Origin: Verrucomicrobiaceae bacterium
GTDB taxonomy: Bacteria; Verrucomicrobiota; Verrucomicrobiia; Chthoniobacterales; Chthoniobacteraceae
Reading direction: 5' to 3'
Assembly: GCA_005791535.1 (NCBI GenBank)
Contig: SXWH01000026.1
Location: 1-46,338, forward strand
DNA: 46,338 bases
The translations under genes were made by a program, and so were the position numbers. Below the pieces are notes generated by a model. That model was given only the letters and a program-made list of their open reading frames with translations, was not told the origin of the DNA and did no database searches. Below are positions 38,101 through 46,338 of this stretch, in pieces. Numbering within the stretch: position 1 is the first letter of the stretch; the number at the start of each line of letters is the position of its first letter.

Positions 38101-40320
38101 CCCGTTCTGGATGAACTCAACGTTGGTTCCGCCGGGATTTTCGATCACGCTCACGTCGTCGAGAAGGATTTCGCCGTTATCGAGGAAGCCGAGGAGGAAC
38201 TCGTTGAACGCATCGTTGCCCTGGCCGTCGTCAGTCGCGACGAAGTCGTAGGTGACCGTCTGCCACGAACCCAGCGGCGCGGTGTTTGAAGGCGACCACG
38301 ATTCCGGCACGGCGTTGTCCGCGTCCGCATCGCGAAGCTCCAGACTCGCGCCGCCACCCGCCGCAAACTCCGGCCAGCGCCCGCCTTCCTCGTAGCTCAC
38401 TTCATCGGCTGGATTGCCCAGCGCGTCTTCCAGCGTGAGCGAATCTCCATCGCCGAGACTGCCTGTAAATGTGCCCGCAATCGGGCGGCCCGGATACTTC
38501 GCGAGGAGCGTCGCGGCGTCGTTGGCAATCACAAGGAACTGCCCCGCGCCAATCGTCGTGCCCGGTGGAAACGTGAAACCGATTCCGTCGGTGAATTTCC
38601 ATCCGCTGATATCAATCGGCGCGCCCGTGCGGTTCTTCAGCTCCACCCACTGCTCCGGACCCTCGTCGAATGCGTGGTAGAAAATCTCGTTGATGACCAC
38701 GCCCGTTTGCAGCGCGAACGCATTCGCCGCGCCAAACGTCGCCGCGCTCGGACGCAACCAGCGACCCGTGCCCGCCGTTTGCCGCGCGCGTGGAGTGGTC
38801 GCGACTTTCACCGCATCGACGAGCTGCGTCGGCGTGCGCAAAAAGAGACGCGCATTGTCCAACGGACGGAATCCGAGCGTCGTTTCGCTCAATGTGAGAT
38901 ACGCGCCTGCTGCGAGTGTCGTCGCGGGGAATGTGTACGTCGCAGCCGTGTCGCCGTTCACGAGCGTCCAGCCCGTGAGTGTCGCCGTGCTCGCGCCGTG
39001 ATTGTAGAGTTCGCATTGCCAGACGGTATCCGTCGCGCCACTGACTTCGTTAAACGCGACCGTCGGAAGCGTGGAATTCCAAGCCGCGCCAGCCGGGAAA
39101 TTCTGCGCGCCTGGCGTGCCGTTCAGCGCGAGGCTCCACGCCCAGTTCGCGGACTGCCCGCCACCTTGCGAATCAATCTTCGCCAGCGTGAACCCGGAGC
39201 CATCCGGCGCGACCGGCCATTTTCCGGAGTCACCATAGCTGAACTCATCCATCAGCCGCCGCCGCGACAAATCCGGCGAGTAACTCCCGAGGTCCGGCGC
39301 ACCACCGCCGCCGCCCGTAGAAGGCACGAATACTTGAAAGCCGCTCCAGTTCACCTCGCCGCCGGGCGTATCCGCGAGACCGTTGATGCGGCCCGTGGCA
39401 GTCGGCGTGATGCCGTTTACGAGCAGCGCGCCGCCCGCGGGCACGGTCTGGTAGGCGTCGTCCACGGTCGAACCGTTGCCGTTCACGTCCACCTTGATGC
39501 GAACGCTGCGAATCGCGCTCGCGTAAAAATACATGCTGTAAGTCTGCCCCGTCGGGATGCCCGTGAGCTTCCACGTGATGCTCGAAGCCGCGTTCCCCGC
39601 CGCGAGAAAAAGGTAGTCCGCATTCAGCGCGTTGCTGCCCGCTGCGCCCACCGCGTTGTTGAATCCGCTCACCGTCCCCGTCATGTCGAAACCGACCGTC
39701 GTCGTCGTGCCCGCGCTGTTCTTCAAACTGGCGAGCGCAGGATTCGTCGAGGTGCCCGACGGCGACGCGAGCCCGGTGTAGGAGGCGACGAGAAACGAAT
39801 TCCACACGTTGCCAAATCCCGCGACCGGCTCCGCGCCGCTGAAAGTCGTCGGCGCCGGCTGTCCGCCCGCCGCGTTCACGCCGTCGCCCTGGATGTCCAC
39901 GCTCCACAATTGAGTCGCCGCCGGCGGTGGTGGCGGCACCGGACGCGTCCGCAGCGCACGGTTGTTGTTCCACAATTTGAGCGTCTCGCCGTCGTTCGAG
40001 AGCGTGCCGACAAACGGACCCTTCGCACCGGTGAAACCAGTCGCCGTCTGCAAAGCCGCGGGGTCTTTTGCCACGACCATGTATCCGCGCGCGGGAATCA
40101 CCGGTCCCTCGGCAAACTCATACGTGATGCCGCCATCGAACCGCCAACCCGAGAGGTCCACATTCACCCAGAGCTGGTTGTGAATCTCCACATACTCGAG
40201 CGCGGGATTCGTCGGATTGTAGTGCACTTCATTCACCACGACGACGCTGTCTCCAGCGGCATTCGCAGACGGTAATACAGCTGCGAGAAGCAGAAGGGCG
40301 GCGATAAATGCGCGATTCAT
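35101..40320 (-). CDS. Giant secreted lamin-tail-domain and CotH-kinase-like protein
   Basis: A 1739-residue protein with a clean signal peptide (cleavage near ANA, residue 21). Four lamin-tail (LTD) domains are seen: about 24-125 (VVNEVHYNPTNPALEYVEI), about 415-535, about 543-670 (VINEIFYHAFDEGPEQWVEL) and about 1440-1580 (VISEIHYHPADPSGAEF). Between them are a jelly-roll-like segment (about 138-335) and a CBM-like segment (about 680-830). Residues about 1000-1420 resemble CotH, a secreted protein-kinase-like fold, with DVSLKGSASS (about 1012) and the family's PWDLDRSF (about 1240) carrying the metal-binding Asp pair. A DEDRDGLNNALEYA calcium-type repeat and a beta domain end the protein. 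No PEP-CTERM or other anchor is seen. It starts 15 bases after the PATR gene and is probably its operon partner. Kinase activity is not shown by sequence alone. Confidence 0.87.
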   Translation of the reverse strand: MNRAFIAALLLLAAVLPSANAAGDSVVVVNEVHYNPTNPALEYVEIHNQLWVNVDLSGWRFDGGITYEFAEGPVIPARGYMVVAKDPAALQTATGFTGAKGPFVGTLSNDGETLKLWNNNRALRTRPVPPPPPAATQLWSVDIQGDGVNAAGGQPAPTTFSGAEPVAGFGNVWNSFLVASYTGLASPSGTSTNPALASLKNSAGTTTTVGFDMTGTVSGFNNAVGAAGSNALNADYLFLAAGNAASSITWKLTGIPTGQTYSMYFYASAIRSVRIKVDVNGNGSTVDDAYQTVPAGGALLVNGITPTATGRINGLADTPGGEVNWSGFQVFVPSTGGGGGAPDLGSYSPDLSRRRLMDEFSYGDSGKWPVAPDGSGFTLAKIDSQGGGQSANWAWSLALNGTPGAQNFPAGAAWNSTLPTVAFNEVSGATDTVWQCELYNHGASTATLTGWTLVNGDTAATYTFPATTLAAGAYLTLSETTLGFRPLDNARLFLRTPTQLVDAVKVATTPRARQTAGTGRWLRPSAATFGAANAFALQTGVVINEIFYHAFDEGPEQWVELKNRTGAPIDISGWKFTDGIGFTFPPGTTIGAGQFLVIANDAATLLAKYPGRPIAGTFTGSLGDGDSLTLEDALGNPADEVSYEEGGRWPEFAAGGGASLELRDADADNAVPESWSPSNTAPLGSWQTVTYDFVATDDGQGNDAFNEFLLGFLDNGEILLDDVSVIENPGGTNVEFIQNGTFQSDTVGGAPLKWRLTGTHGLHGRSVIVTDPDNASNKCLKIVCTGHTDDKHNKAETTFNSGRTVVLGRTYRVSFKAKWLAGSNQINTRLYFNYGQRTTLLTVGNQWGTPGIENSTAVANAGPTASAVTHSPVVPASGAATTVSALLSDPEGIASASLFYRVGSGAWQSVAMTLGANGRHSGTIPGQTTGSLVQFYISANDTLSANAKWPAAGDRGGAFYRVNDGNADASGIRGNFRVLIRPEDESALLLNVNRMGNHPFPGTVIHDERVVYYNCDVSLKGSASSRPSAAGISIGFPPDQPFRGVHTNVSVENVGNMKEIITKHILNRAGGGYWSDFNDVAKVMGPGMNQIGLVAQTRTTGVFLKSLFPDESNGVLYNHELLYQPNGTVDGNPESLKLNNPYNHTRGFLGFADRGLDKEQYRWAFQLRNKRKADDYTPIVRLNRAFVLTGQPFIDEILATIDIDQWMRTWALMGLYGNDDQYGRLWPHNWRIYQRPTDGRLIALPWDLDRSFLLGTSASLTPTTDINGTYQLIQNLFLNVEWKRTFDSHILDLVNTTYNSTYMTQWVDHLATVTGESTAAGGDFAGVASYIASRANYALSTLPASVPFAITTNGGADFTTAANTVTLTGTGWSDVYTITRTGQPQPLVLSWTGATTWTTSIPLVAGANVISLAAFDQHGTAAGTDTITITSSTTNIAASAANTVISEIHYHPADPSGAEFTAGYTDADDFQFIELHNISASAVELAGSSFSQGLTFNFTASTVLPPGGTFVLARNAAAFSIRYGFAPGGTFVDGRLSHADETITLLSATSAVIKTFRYEDNNPWPASADGPGYSLQIIRPKTNPDAALPQNWTSSAAIGGSPGTVENVTFTAWLAAFPALTLTGPLDDEDRDGLNNALEYAMRTNPLIPNTATTSAAIQPITVLGVTSNYFTHTFRRHIGATSATWTPQFSPDLGTWQAGDLVLHGSVNNGDGTESVTYRTVSPVSTTKGFGRLSALVE

Positions 40321-40335
40321 ATTTGGTTCGTGCGA

Positions 40336-43300
40336 CTACTTCCTCCTGCGGCGTGCGAGCATTGCGAGGCCTGCGAGCAGGAGCGTGGCGCTGCCGGGTT
40401 CGGGGATGACCGTGATGGTGCCGCCGTTGGTGAGATCGGCTGTATCCCAGTAAAGGCCGGGGTCGAGAGAAGGCAGGTTAATCGTTGAGAAGATATTCGC
40501 GCCGAGGTCGGGCGCGTCGAAGAGGTTGAACGTGTTGCCTTCCACGAGCGCGTCGCCGGTTGAAGTGACATTCAGAGTTCCACCGAACACGATTGCGGTG
40601 TTTGAAACTGCGAGGTCCGCGCTGAGGGAGAGGCCGGTTTTGTTGATTTCGAAGTTGGAGATTCCTTCGAGCAGGATGTCGCCTCCGCTTGTGGTGAATG
40701 TGCCGATGCTGGTGCCGGGGGAGAAAATGCCGCCGGATTTCACCCACAACGTTTTGGCGGTCGTGGTGCCGCCGATGGTCGCGCCGCTCTCCACGCTGAC
40801 GTCGCTGCCCGAGACGCTGCCGGTGATGAGCAGTGTTCCGGCTGCGACGCTCGTGGCGCCGGTGTAGTCATTGACGGCGCTCAGAACCATCGTGCCGTTG
40901 CCGGATTTGGTCAGGCCGTTTGCGACGAGGGAGTTCGCCGTGTTGAGCAATCGCGTGGAAACGGTGAGGTCGGCGGCATTGCTTCCGGTGACGTCTGCGA
41001 CGTTGAATGTGACACCGCCCGCCTTGGAAAGATGCACGCCATCAAGCAGCGCGGTGGTTCCGGTGGTGTTGATGAACGACGGTGTGCTGCCGGTGACGGT
41101 GATGTCGCCTTTAAGCGAGAGCGACTGCACGGGCGCGAAGGCTCCGTTGGTTGCCGAGATGGTGCCGCCGTTGAGCGTCACTGCGGGCAGGATGTTGAAG
41201 GGCCCGTTGCCGCTGGCCTGCGAGCCCGAGACGGCTGCGAGCGTGCCGCCGTTCACGACAAATGTGAGCGCCGGATTTGCGCCGTCGTTGCCGAGGATGT
41301 CGTGCTGTTTCAGCTCCAGGCGTGCGCCGCTTCCGATGGTTACGGTGCGGGCTACGGTAGGGTTTCCGAGCGCCGTGGCGACCGGCGTCGGATTCAGAAG
41401 GCCCGCGGTAATCGCCACGGTGCCGGCGGTGACATTCACGTCGCCGGTGAAGGTGCTCGCGTTCGATGCGAGCGTGAGTGTTCCGATGCCGCTCTTAGTG
41501 AGGCCGCCTGTGTTGCTGCCGGCGACTGGCGCTGCGAACGTGACGTTGTTTCCGTTGGTATCGATCGCGATGGCCGATGCGCTATTTGCAAAGCGTGCGG
41601 ACAGGTCCTGAGTGTTGCCGGTCGCGTAGGCCAGCGTGCCGCCGCCGAAGACGATGCTGCCCGTCCCGAGCGCGCCGTTTACGACCGTGGTCGTGCCGCC
41701 ATTGAGGTTCGTCGGTCCGGAGTAGGTGTTGGCTGAATTGAGCGCGAGCGCAGCGGTGCCGCTCTTCGTGAGCGATGTGCCGCCCGTGATGGCCCGCGTT
41801 CCGCCGAAGCTGTAGGCGAGCGTCGAATTGTTCACGTTGACCGCGGCGGGCGCGACATCCGCGTCGTCGATGGTCACCGTTCCGCTGCTTGCGGTATCGG
41901 TGAAATGCACATTGTCGCCGGGTAGATAATCGGTCGGGGTGGAGCCATTGGAATTGAGCACCCAGTTCTTCGGCGCAGCCTGCGTGGCCACCGTCCATGA
42001 ACTGCCGAGCGCGCCGCTCCAGCGCGCGGAATCGACGCCGGTGACGTTGAGGTCGATGGATGTGTTGCCCGCATTGTCGACGAGTGAAGCGGAGGTGCGG
42101 AGCGGCAACGTGCCGAGAGTGAAAGCGGAGAATCCGCCGCCGAGGGTGCCCGTGTAGTCGAGCAGCGTGTAAACGCCCGCGACCGGCGCAGCGCCGCTGA
42201 CGTTGATCGTGACCGAGGATGCGCCTCCGGTTGCTACGAGGGCGTCCGCGTTGTTCACCGTGAGCGTTCCGTTTACCGGCAGATAAAGTGCGCTCGCGCC
42301 GAGACTCAGTGCGCCGATGGATGTGGAGGAGCCGACGCTGCGGCCAAAGCCCGCGCCATTTGCGACGTTCACCACGTTCGTGGAGGGGAGCGAGCCGTCG
42401 ACAATCAGCGTGCCGCCATTGACGTTCGTGACGCCTGTGTAGGCGTTCGCCGCAGTCAGGACCATTTTGCCGCTTCCGGTCTTGGTGAGCGAACCGACGT
42501 TGAATACTTCATTCAGCAGCGGAGCGGAAACCGTGAGATCCGCAGCGGGGTCGCCCGTTGCCGCGACATTGAACGTCGTGGCCGAGGTGGTGGTGCCGCC
42601 GAGGTGGATGCCGTTGTTGGTCGTGCCGGACGTGCTGATGAACGAGCCCGAAGCGCCGTTCACCGTAATGTCTCCTCGCAGGTTGAAAACCTGGAAGCCG
42701 GGGTCTGCTCCGTTGACGGTATTGATGCGCCCCCCATTCGAGAGTGTGATGTCGCCGATGGACATGAAGCGCGCTGCACCGTTTTCAAGCGTGCCGCCAT
42801 TCACGTTAAAGACGACCGGCGTTTTGTATTGGAACGCACCCATCGCATCCGAGGCGTTGAAAACGATCTTCGCTCCCGCGGCCACGCTCACGGTTTTCCC
42901 GACGATCGTCATGTCGCCGAGTCCGGTCGCGGTGGGCGACGCATTGTTTGCGCCCACGTTGTTCGTGATGGTGCCTCCGGAGACGGTGGCGTTTCCGGTA
43001 TACGTTCCCGCGCCTGTGACCGTGAGAGTCCCGCTGCCGAGCTTTGTAAAACCGCCATCGATTGCATTGTCGCCGCCGATGTTGGAGTGCAGCAGCGCCT
43101 GATTCAGCGTGATGTTGTTTGCGCCGGTGTCGATTCGTGCACCGCCATTGCGGACGTTTGCGCGGGTGAGGCCGTTGAGGAGGACACCTGCACCGGTCGT
43201 GGCCGCCTGCAAAGTTCCACCGTTGAAATTGAAAATCGTGCTGCTCCCCGAACCATTCGCAATCGGGCGGGACAGATTCAGCGCGCCGCCGTCGAGGTTC

Positions 43301-46300
43301 ACCGTGCTCGTTCCACCGCCGGTACCGTACGGGTTCATCCAGAAGTTGAATGCATCCAGGCCGAGGCCGCTCGTGCCGTTGCCTGGAGCGGCCACATTCA
43401 CCGTGCCGCCTGCGACGGTGAGCGTTCCGTTTCCGAGGCCCGCTCCGGTCGAATCCCGGCCGCCGATGCCGGCGAATCCGCCGCCGTTGCCGATATTCAG
43501 GACGCCGCCGGTGTTCACGACCACCGTCCCGGTAGTGGCGGTTGCACCTGCGCCGATTCCGAAGCTGCCGCCGTTCGCGACAGTGACCGTTCCGCTTACG
43601 TTCAGCGTGCCGCCGCCTTTCGTGTTTACCGAAGGCACATTCGAAATCGTGCCGCCCGCATCGACGGTAAGAATTCCGCCCGCTGCGCTCACGCTCGACG
43701 AACCCGAGATGGACGCGCCGTTTGCGATGACAAGCGTGCCGTTGCTCGCGGTCGTGAGGCCGGTGTGTGTCGCTGCGGCGGTGAGCGTGAGCGTGTTCGT
43801 GCCGAGCTTGGTGATGTTGCCGGTGCCGTTGATCGTCGCGCCGAATGACTGCGCCGAGCCCGGATTGAAGGCCAGCGTGGCGTTTGTGGTGACGGTACCC
43901 GCGACGCTGCCGCTGGCCGTTCCGTCGCCGAGCTGCAATGTGCCGGTCGAGATCGTCGTTCCGCCGGTGTGCGTGCTCGTGCCCGTGAGGATGAGCGTTC
44001 CATTGCCCTGTTTGTTGAGCGCCAGCGTTCCCGCTCCGTCCTGAAAAGCACCGGCAAACGTCGAGCTTGCTGCGCTGTTTACGTTCAGCGTTGCTGAACC
44101 GGCGACACTGTTCGTCACCACACCTCCGCTTCCGCTGAGTGCGCCGATAGTCGGGCTAATTCCGTTCACGTCGAGGGCGCCGCCGTTCACCGTCACCGCG
44201 CCCGTGCCTAGCGCTGCGGTGTTTCCAAATGCGATGGTTCCCGCGGAAATTGTCGTGCCGCCGGTGTGTGTGTTCGCATTGTTGAACGTCACTTTTCCCG
44301 AGCCGCTCTTCGTGATGGCAGCCCCGCCGGAGATTCCGTTTGCTCCGCCGAGTGTGTAATCGTTTCCGCTGGTGTTCGTGAATGCAACGGAGGCTGGCGC
44401 TACGTTGCCGCCGGAGATGCTCACCGTCTTGTTGGTCGCCGTGTCATCAAAAACGACGATGTCATTCGCAAGGAAGTCCGTGCCTGCGCTGTTGGAATTC
44501 AGTTTCCAGTTGAAGGTCGGGGCCTGGCTCGCAGTGCTCCAGGTCGAGTTATTCGTGCCGGTCCAGACGAGCGAGTCGATGCCCGTGACGTTGAGCTGGA
44601 TGAGCCCCGCCGTGCCGAAGTCGAGCGCGCCGGCCGCGCGTCCCGGAAGCACGCCGAGCGAAAATGCCGACTGCCCCGTTCCGCCCAGCGTGCCGCTGTA
44701 GCCGACGAGTTTGTAGGTGCCGGTAGTCAGTCCGCCCGAGAAAGTGAACAATACTGAATTCGCCGCACCGTTCGCCACCAACGCGTTGCTGCTGGTCACG
44801 TTGATACCGGGATTCGACACATAGTTCGACGCGCTGCCAAACGCCAGAGTGGCATTGCCCGCAAGCGTGAGCCCACCGAGCGTCAGCATGCCCGATCCAT
44901 TCTGTCCGGCCTGAATTGTGCCACCGCTTGCGACAGTCGCGGTTCCGCCCACCGTGCCTGTTCCGCCGAGCGTCGCCCCGGCTGTGACGGAAACCGCGCT
45001 TGCTGCGGTCGTCGAGCCGTTCACGAGCAGCGTCCCGCCGTCGAGAATTGTTGCTCCCGTGTAAGCGTTTGCCGAGCCGAGCAGCATCGTGCCGGCTCCG
45101 GTCTTGCGAAGCACGCCTGCGCCGACGTTGTTGCCGGGACGATCGATGAGCGGCGCGTTGACCGTAAGATCCACTGCCGAGCCGGTCGAGTTCACGATGA
45201 ACTCATTGTTTCCATTCACACCGAGGTGAATGCCCGTGTTCGTGGTGCCCGTCGTATTAATCGTCGAACCGCTCGTTCCACCGACGGTGACGGAGCCCCG
45301 CAGCGTCCACGTCTGGAATCCCGCGACCACACCGTTTCCGCCCGTCATCGTCGCGCCGCTATTGAGCGTGATGTTGCCGATGCTCGTGAAGAACGTGCCG
45401 TGCGAAAGCGTTCCGCCGTTCACGATGAAGCTCGCGCCGGTATTCGCGATCGTCGTCGAGCCGATGGTGTCGTTGTTTCCAAATACCAGCGAAGCGCCGC
45501 TGGCAATCGTCACGGTCTTCCCGGCGGTCGTCATATTCCCGAGGGAAGTCGCCGTTGGAGTGGCGGTATTCGAAGATCCGGTAAGCGTGAGCGTGCCGGC
45601 ACTCACCGTGACATTTCCGGTGAACGTGCTGGCGCTCGTATTCAACGTCAGATTTCCCGCACCCAGCTTCGTGAATCCGCCATCGATCGCGTTGTCGCCG
45701 CCGATATCCGAATGGAGCAGAGGTTGTGCGAGCGTGAGGTTGTTTGCCACCGTGTCGATTGTGCCGCCGCCGTTGCGGATGTTTGCACGGGTCATTCCGT
45801 TCAAAATTGCGCCGGCCGTCGCTGCCGTTGTCTGCAACGTCCCGCCGTTGAAATTGAAAATCGCATTGCTTGTCGAGCCGCGCGCAATCACCCGCGCAGT
45901 CGCGAGCGTTCCGCCGTCGAGATTGATGGTGCTCGTGCCGCCGCCCGTGCCGTATGGATTCATCCAGAAGCTTGTCGCGTCGAGTCCACCAGCCTGACCG
46001 CTCAGCCCGGTTGCCGCGCTCGTGCCCGTGCCCGGAGCCGCGACATTCATGGTGCCGCCTGCAATCGTCAGCGTCCCGTTTCCAAGCCCCGAGCCGCTGG
46101 CATCCTTGCCGCCAATTCCCACGAATCCGCCGCCATTGCCGACGTTCAAAATGCCACCCGTATTCACCGTTACCGAGCCCGTCGTCCCCGCTGCGCCCGC
46201 GCCGACTCCGAAGCTTCCCGCATTCCCAATCGTCACGGTTCCGGAAATCGTTACCGCGCCGCCGCTCTTGGAGTTCAACACCGAGATATTGGTGAGAGAG

Positions 46301-46338
46301 CCGCCGCTGGCCAAGTTCAGCGTTCCCGCCGACGAAAC
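40336..46338 (-). CDS. PATR-repeat surface protein with PEP-CTERM sorting signal (5' end outside window)
   Basis: The frame is open to the right edge; 2000 residues are visible and the start lies beyond. It is made of Gly/Thr/Asn/Ser-rich beta-strand repeats of the autotransporter-associated type: at least ten units of the pattern LTKxGxGxLxLxxxNxYTGxTxVxxGTLxVxG. There is no autotransporter barrel. Instead the C-terminus is a PEP-CTERM signal: IPEPGSATLLLAGLAML then ARRRRK, i.e. Pro-Glu-Pro, a membrane helix and a basic tail. The protein should thus be cleaved and handled by an exosortase encoded elsewhere. A large internal duplication with a period of about 875 residues is present. The likely role is a surface or matrix adhesin-like filament. 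The downstream LTD/CotH gene starts 15 bases on. Confidence 0.92.
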   Translation of the reverse strand, partial: VSSAGTLNLASGGSLTNISVLNSKSGGAVTISGTVTIGNAGSFGVGAGAAGTTGSVTVNTGGILNVGNGGGFVGIGGKDASGSGLGNGTLTIAGGTMNVAAPGTGTSAATGLSGQAGGLDATSFWMNPYGTGGGTSTINLDGGTLATARVIARGSTSNAIFNFNGGTLQTTAATAGAILNGMTRANIRNGGGTIDTVANNLTLAQPLLHSDIGGDNAIDGGFTKLGAGNLTLNTSASTFTGNVTVSAGTLTLTGSSNTATPTATSLGNMTTAGKTVTIASGASLVFGNNDTIGSTTIANTGASFIVNGGTLSHGTFFTSIGNITLNSGATMTGGNGVVAGFQTWTLRGSVTVGGTSGSTINTTGTTNTGIHLGVNGNNEFIVNSTGSAVDLTVNAPLIDRPGNNVGAGVLRKTGAGTMLLGSANAYTGATILDGGTLLVNGSTTAASAVSVTAGATLGGTGTVGGTATVASGGTIQAGQNGSGMLTLGGLTLAGNATLAFGSASNYVSNPGINVTSSNALVANGAANSVLFTFSGGLTTGTYKLVGYSGTLGGTGQSAFSLGVLPGRAAGALDFGTAGLIQLNVTGIDSLVWTGTNNSTWSTASQAPTFNWKLNSNSAGTDFLANDIVVFDDTATNKTVSISGGNVAPASVAFTNTSGNDYTLGGANGISGGAAITKSGSGKVTFNNANTHTGGTTISAGTIAFGNTAALGTGAVTVNGGALDVNGISPTIGALSGSGGVVTNSVAGSATLNVNSAASSTFAGAFQDGAGTLALNKQGNGTLILTGTSTHTGGTTISTGTLQLGDGTASGSVAGTVTTNATLAFNPGSAQSFGATINGTGNITKLGTNTLTLTAAATHTGLTTASNGTLVIANGASISGSSSVSAAGGILTVDAGGTISNVPSVNTKGGGTLNVSGTVTVANGGSFGIGAGATATTGTVVVNTGGVLNIGNGGGFAGIGGRDSTGAGLGNGTLTVAGGTVNVAAPGNGTSGLGLDAFNFWMNPYGTGGGTSTVNLDGGALNLSRPIANGSGSSTIFNFNGGTLQAATTGAGVLLNGLTRANVRNGGARIDTGANNITLNQALLHSNIGGDNAIDGGFTKLGSGTLTVTGAGTYTGNATVSGGTITNNVGANNASPTATGLGDMTIVGKTVSVAAGAKIVFNASDAMGAFQYKTPVVFNVNGGTLENGAARFMSIGDITLSNGGRINTVNGADPGFQVFNLRGDITVNGASGSFISTSGTTNNGIHLGGTTTSATTFNVAATGDPAADLTVSAPLLNEVFNVGSLTKTGSGKMVLTAANAYTGVTNVNGGTLIVDGSLPSTNVVNVANGAGFGRSVGSSTSIGALSLGASALYLPVNGTLTVNNADALVATGGASSVTINVSGAAPVAGVYTLLDYTGTLGGGFSAFTLGTLPLRTSASLVDNAGNTSIDLNVTGVDSARWSGALGSSWTVATQAAPKNWVLNSNGSTPTDYLPGDNVHFTDTASSGTVTIDDADVAPAAVNVNNSTLAYSFGGTRAITGGTSLTKSGTAALALNSANTYSGPTNLNGGTTTVVNGALGTGSIVFGGGTLAYATGNTQDLSARFANSASAIAIDTNGNNVTFAAPVAGSNTGGLTKSGIGTLTLASNASTFTGDVNVTAGTVAITAGLLNPTPVATALGNPTVARTVTIGSGARLELKQHDILGNDGANPALTFVVNGGTLAAVSGSQASGNGPFNILPAVTLNGGTISATNGAFAPVQSLSLKGDITVTGSTPSFINTTGTTALLDGVHLSKAGGVTFNVADVTGSNAADLTVSTRLLNTANSLVANGLTKSGNGTMVLSAVNDYTGATSVAAGTLLITGSVSGSDVSVESGATIGGTTTAKTLWVKSGGIFSPGTSIGTFTTSGGDILLEGISNFEINKTGLSLSADLAVSNTAIVFGGTLNVTSTGDALVEGNTFNLFDAPDLGANIFSTINLPSLDPGLYWDTADLTNGGTITVIPEPGSATLLLAGLAMLARRRRK
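40339..40410 (-). other. PEP-CTERM exosortase sorting signal
   Basis: The last 24 codons of the PATR protein encode VIPEPGS, about 13 hydrophobic residues, then RRRRK at the very end. This three-part layout is the recognition signal for exosortase-type proteases and is common in Verrucomicrobia. Confidence 0.93.
41600..46338 (-). repeat. Long internal duplication in the PATR gene, period about 2625 bp
   Basis: Two long segments of the protein align in order. Matching marks are NTGGILNVGNGGGF / NTGGVLNIGNGGGF, FWMNPYGTGGGTST (coding positions near 45952 and 43327, exactly 2625 bases or 875 codons apart), SDIGGDNAIDGGFTKLG / SNIGGDNAIDGGFTKLG, and NVTGIDS / NVTGVDS. The part around TLRGSVTVGG...TGTTNTGIHL also recurs a third time nearer the C-terminus (about 40810-41280). 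The copies have diverged, so this is an old duplication. Confidence 0.85.

Noticed and set aside
36637..38289. Long plus-strand open frame (550 codons) opposite the LTD/CotH gene
   Set aside because: It is rich in Arg/Ala/Val with no family features and lies wholly antisense to a well-supported gene; GC-rich codon use produces such shadows.
38674..40275. Plus-strand 533-codon frame opposite the start of the LTD/CotH gene
   Set aside because: Extremely Arg-rich, no domains, and no ribosome site; a shadow frame.
40336..46338. Considered a trimeric or classical autotransporter because of the strand repeats
   Set aside because: The C-terminus is a PEP-CTERM signal with a basic tail and there is no beta-barrel domain.

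Overview
The window looks like chromosomal DNA of a free-living Verrucomicrobium, probably Chthoniobacterales-like; that rank is an inference. The pointers are high GC, a DUF1501 Tat-exported protein, a stand-alone planctomycete/verrucomicrobial-type cytochrome c (PSCyt1) domain, a type-IV-pilin-like pseudopilin, very large secreted beta-rich proteins (beta-helix, lamin-tail/CotH, PATR repeats) and a PEP-CTERM sorting tail. No rRNA, tRNA, CRISPR array, insertion sequence or phage gene was seen. Coding density is very high: no gap between genes exceeds about 170 bases.

Layout. 1-7.1 kb is housekeeping: the 3' part of carB, uvrB with an unusual insertion, hisH, an NfsB-like nitroreductase, a DUF2851 protein and a coiled-coil C4 zinc-ribbon protein. 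7.1-10.9 kb (minus strand) holds a DUF1501 gene closed by a clear intrinsic terminator, and a TPR + von Willebrand A pair. 11.05-25.3 kb (plus strand) is a hybrid NRPS-PKS locus. 25.4-26.1 kb is a pseudopilin. 26.2-46.3 kb is an envelope/extracellular region: a 2216-residue beta-helix protein, a small secreted CxxC protein, a PSCyt1 cytochrome, a secreted unknown, a 1739-residue LTD/CotH protein and a PATR-repeat PEP-CTERM protein of at least 2000 residues that runs off the window.

The most notable system is the assembly line at 11,051-25,337. Read in order it is C-A-T-E-C-T (split by an apparent single-base frameshift after the first C domain), then, through an ATGA overlap, KS-AT-ACP-aminotransferase-C-A-T-TE. 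The binding-pocket residues I extract resemble threonine (A1, followed by an epimerase domain) and isoleucine/valine (A2). The second C-T pair has no adenylation domain. The PKS module has no ketoreductase, so its beta-keto group is set up for transamination, and the thioesterase carries Cys instead of Ser in its nucleophile elbow. If the line is collinear, the KS extends a peptidyl-amino-acyl chain and the aminotransferase then makes a beta,gamma-diamino acid unit: roughly X-D-Thr-aa2-(C2, beta-NH2)-Ile/Val. The product is not known to me. No MbtH, phosphopantetheinyl transferase, transporter or regulator is encoded beside it.

The right 20 kb suggests a cell investing heavily in secreted, repeat-built adhesin-like surface proteins, at least one of which should be processed by an exosortase encoded elsewhere.
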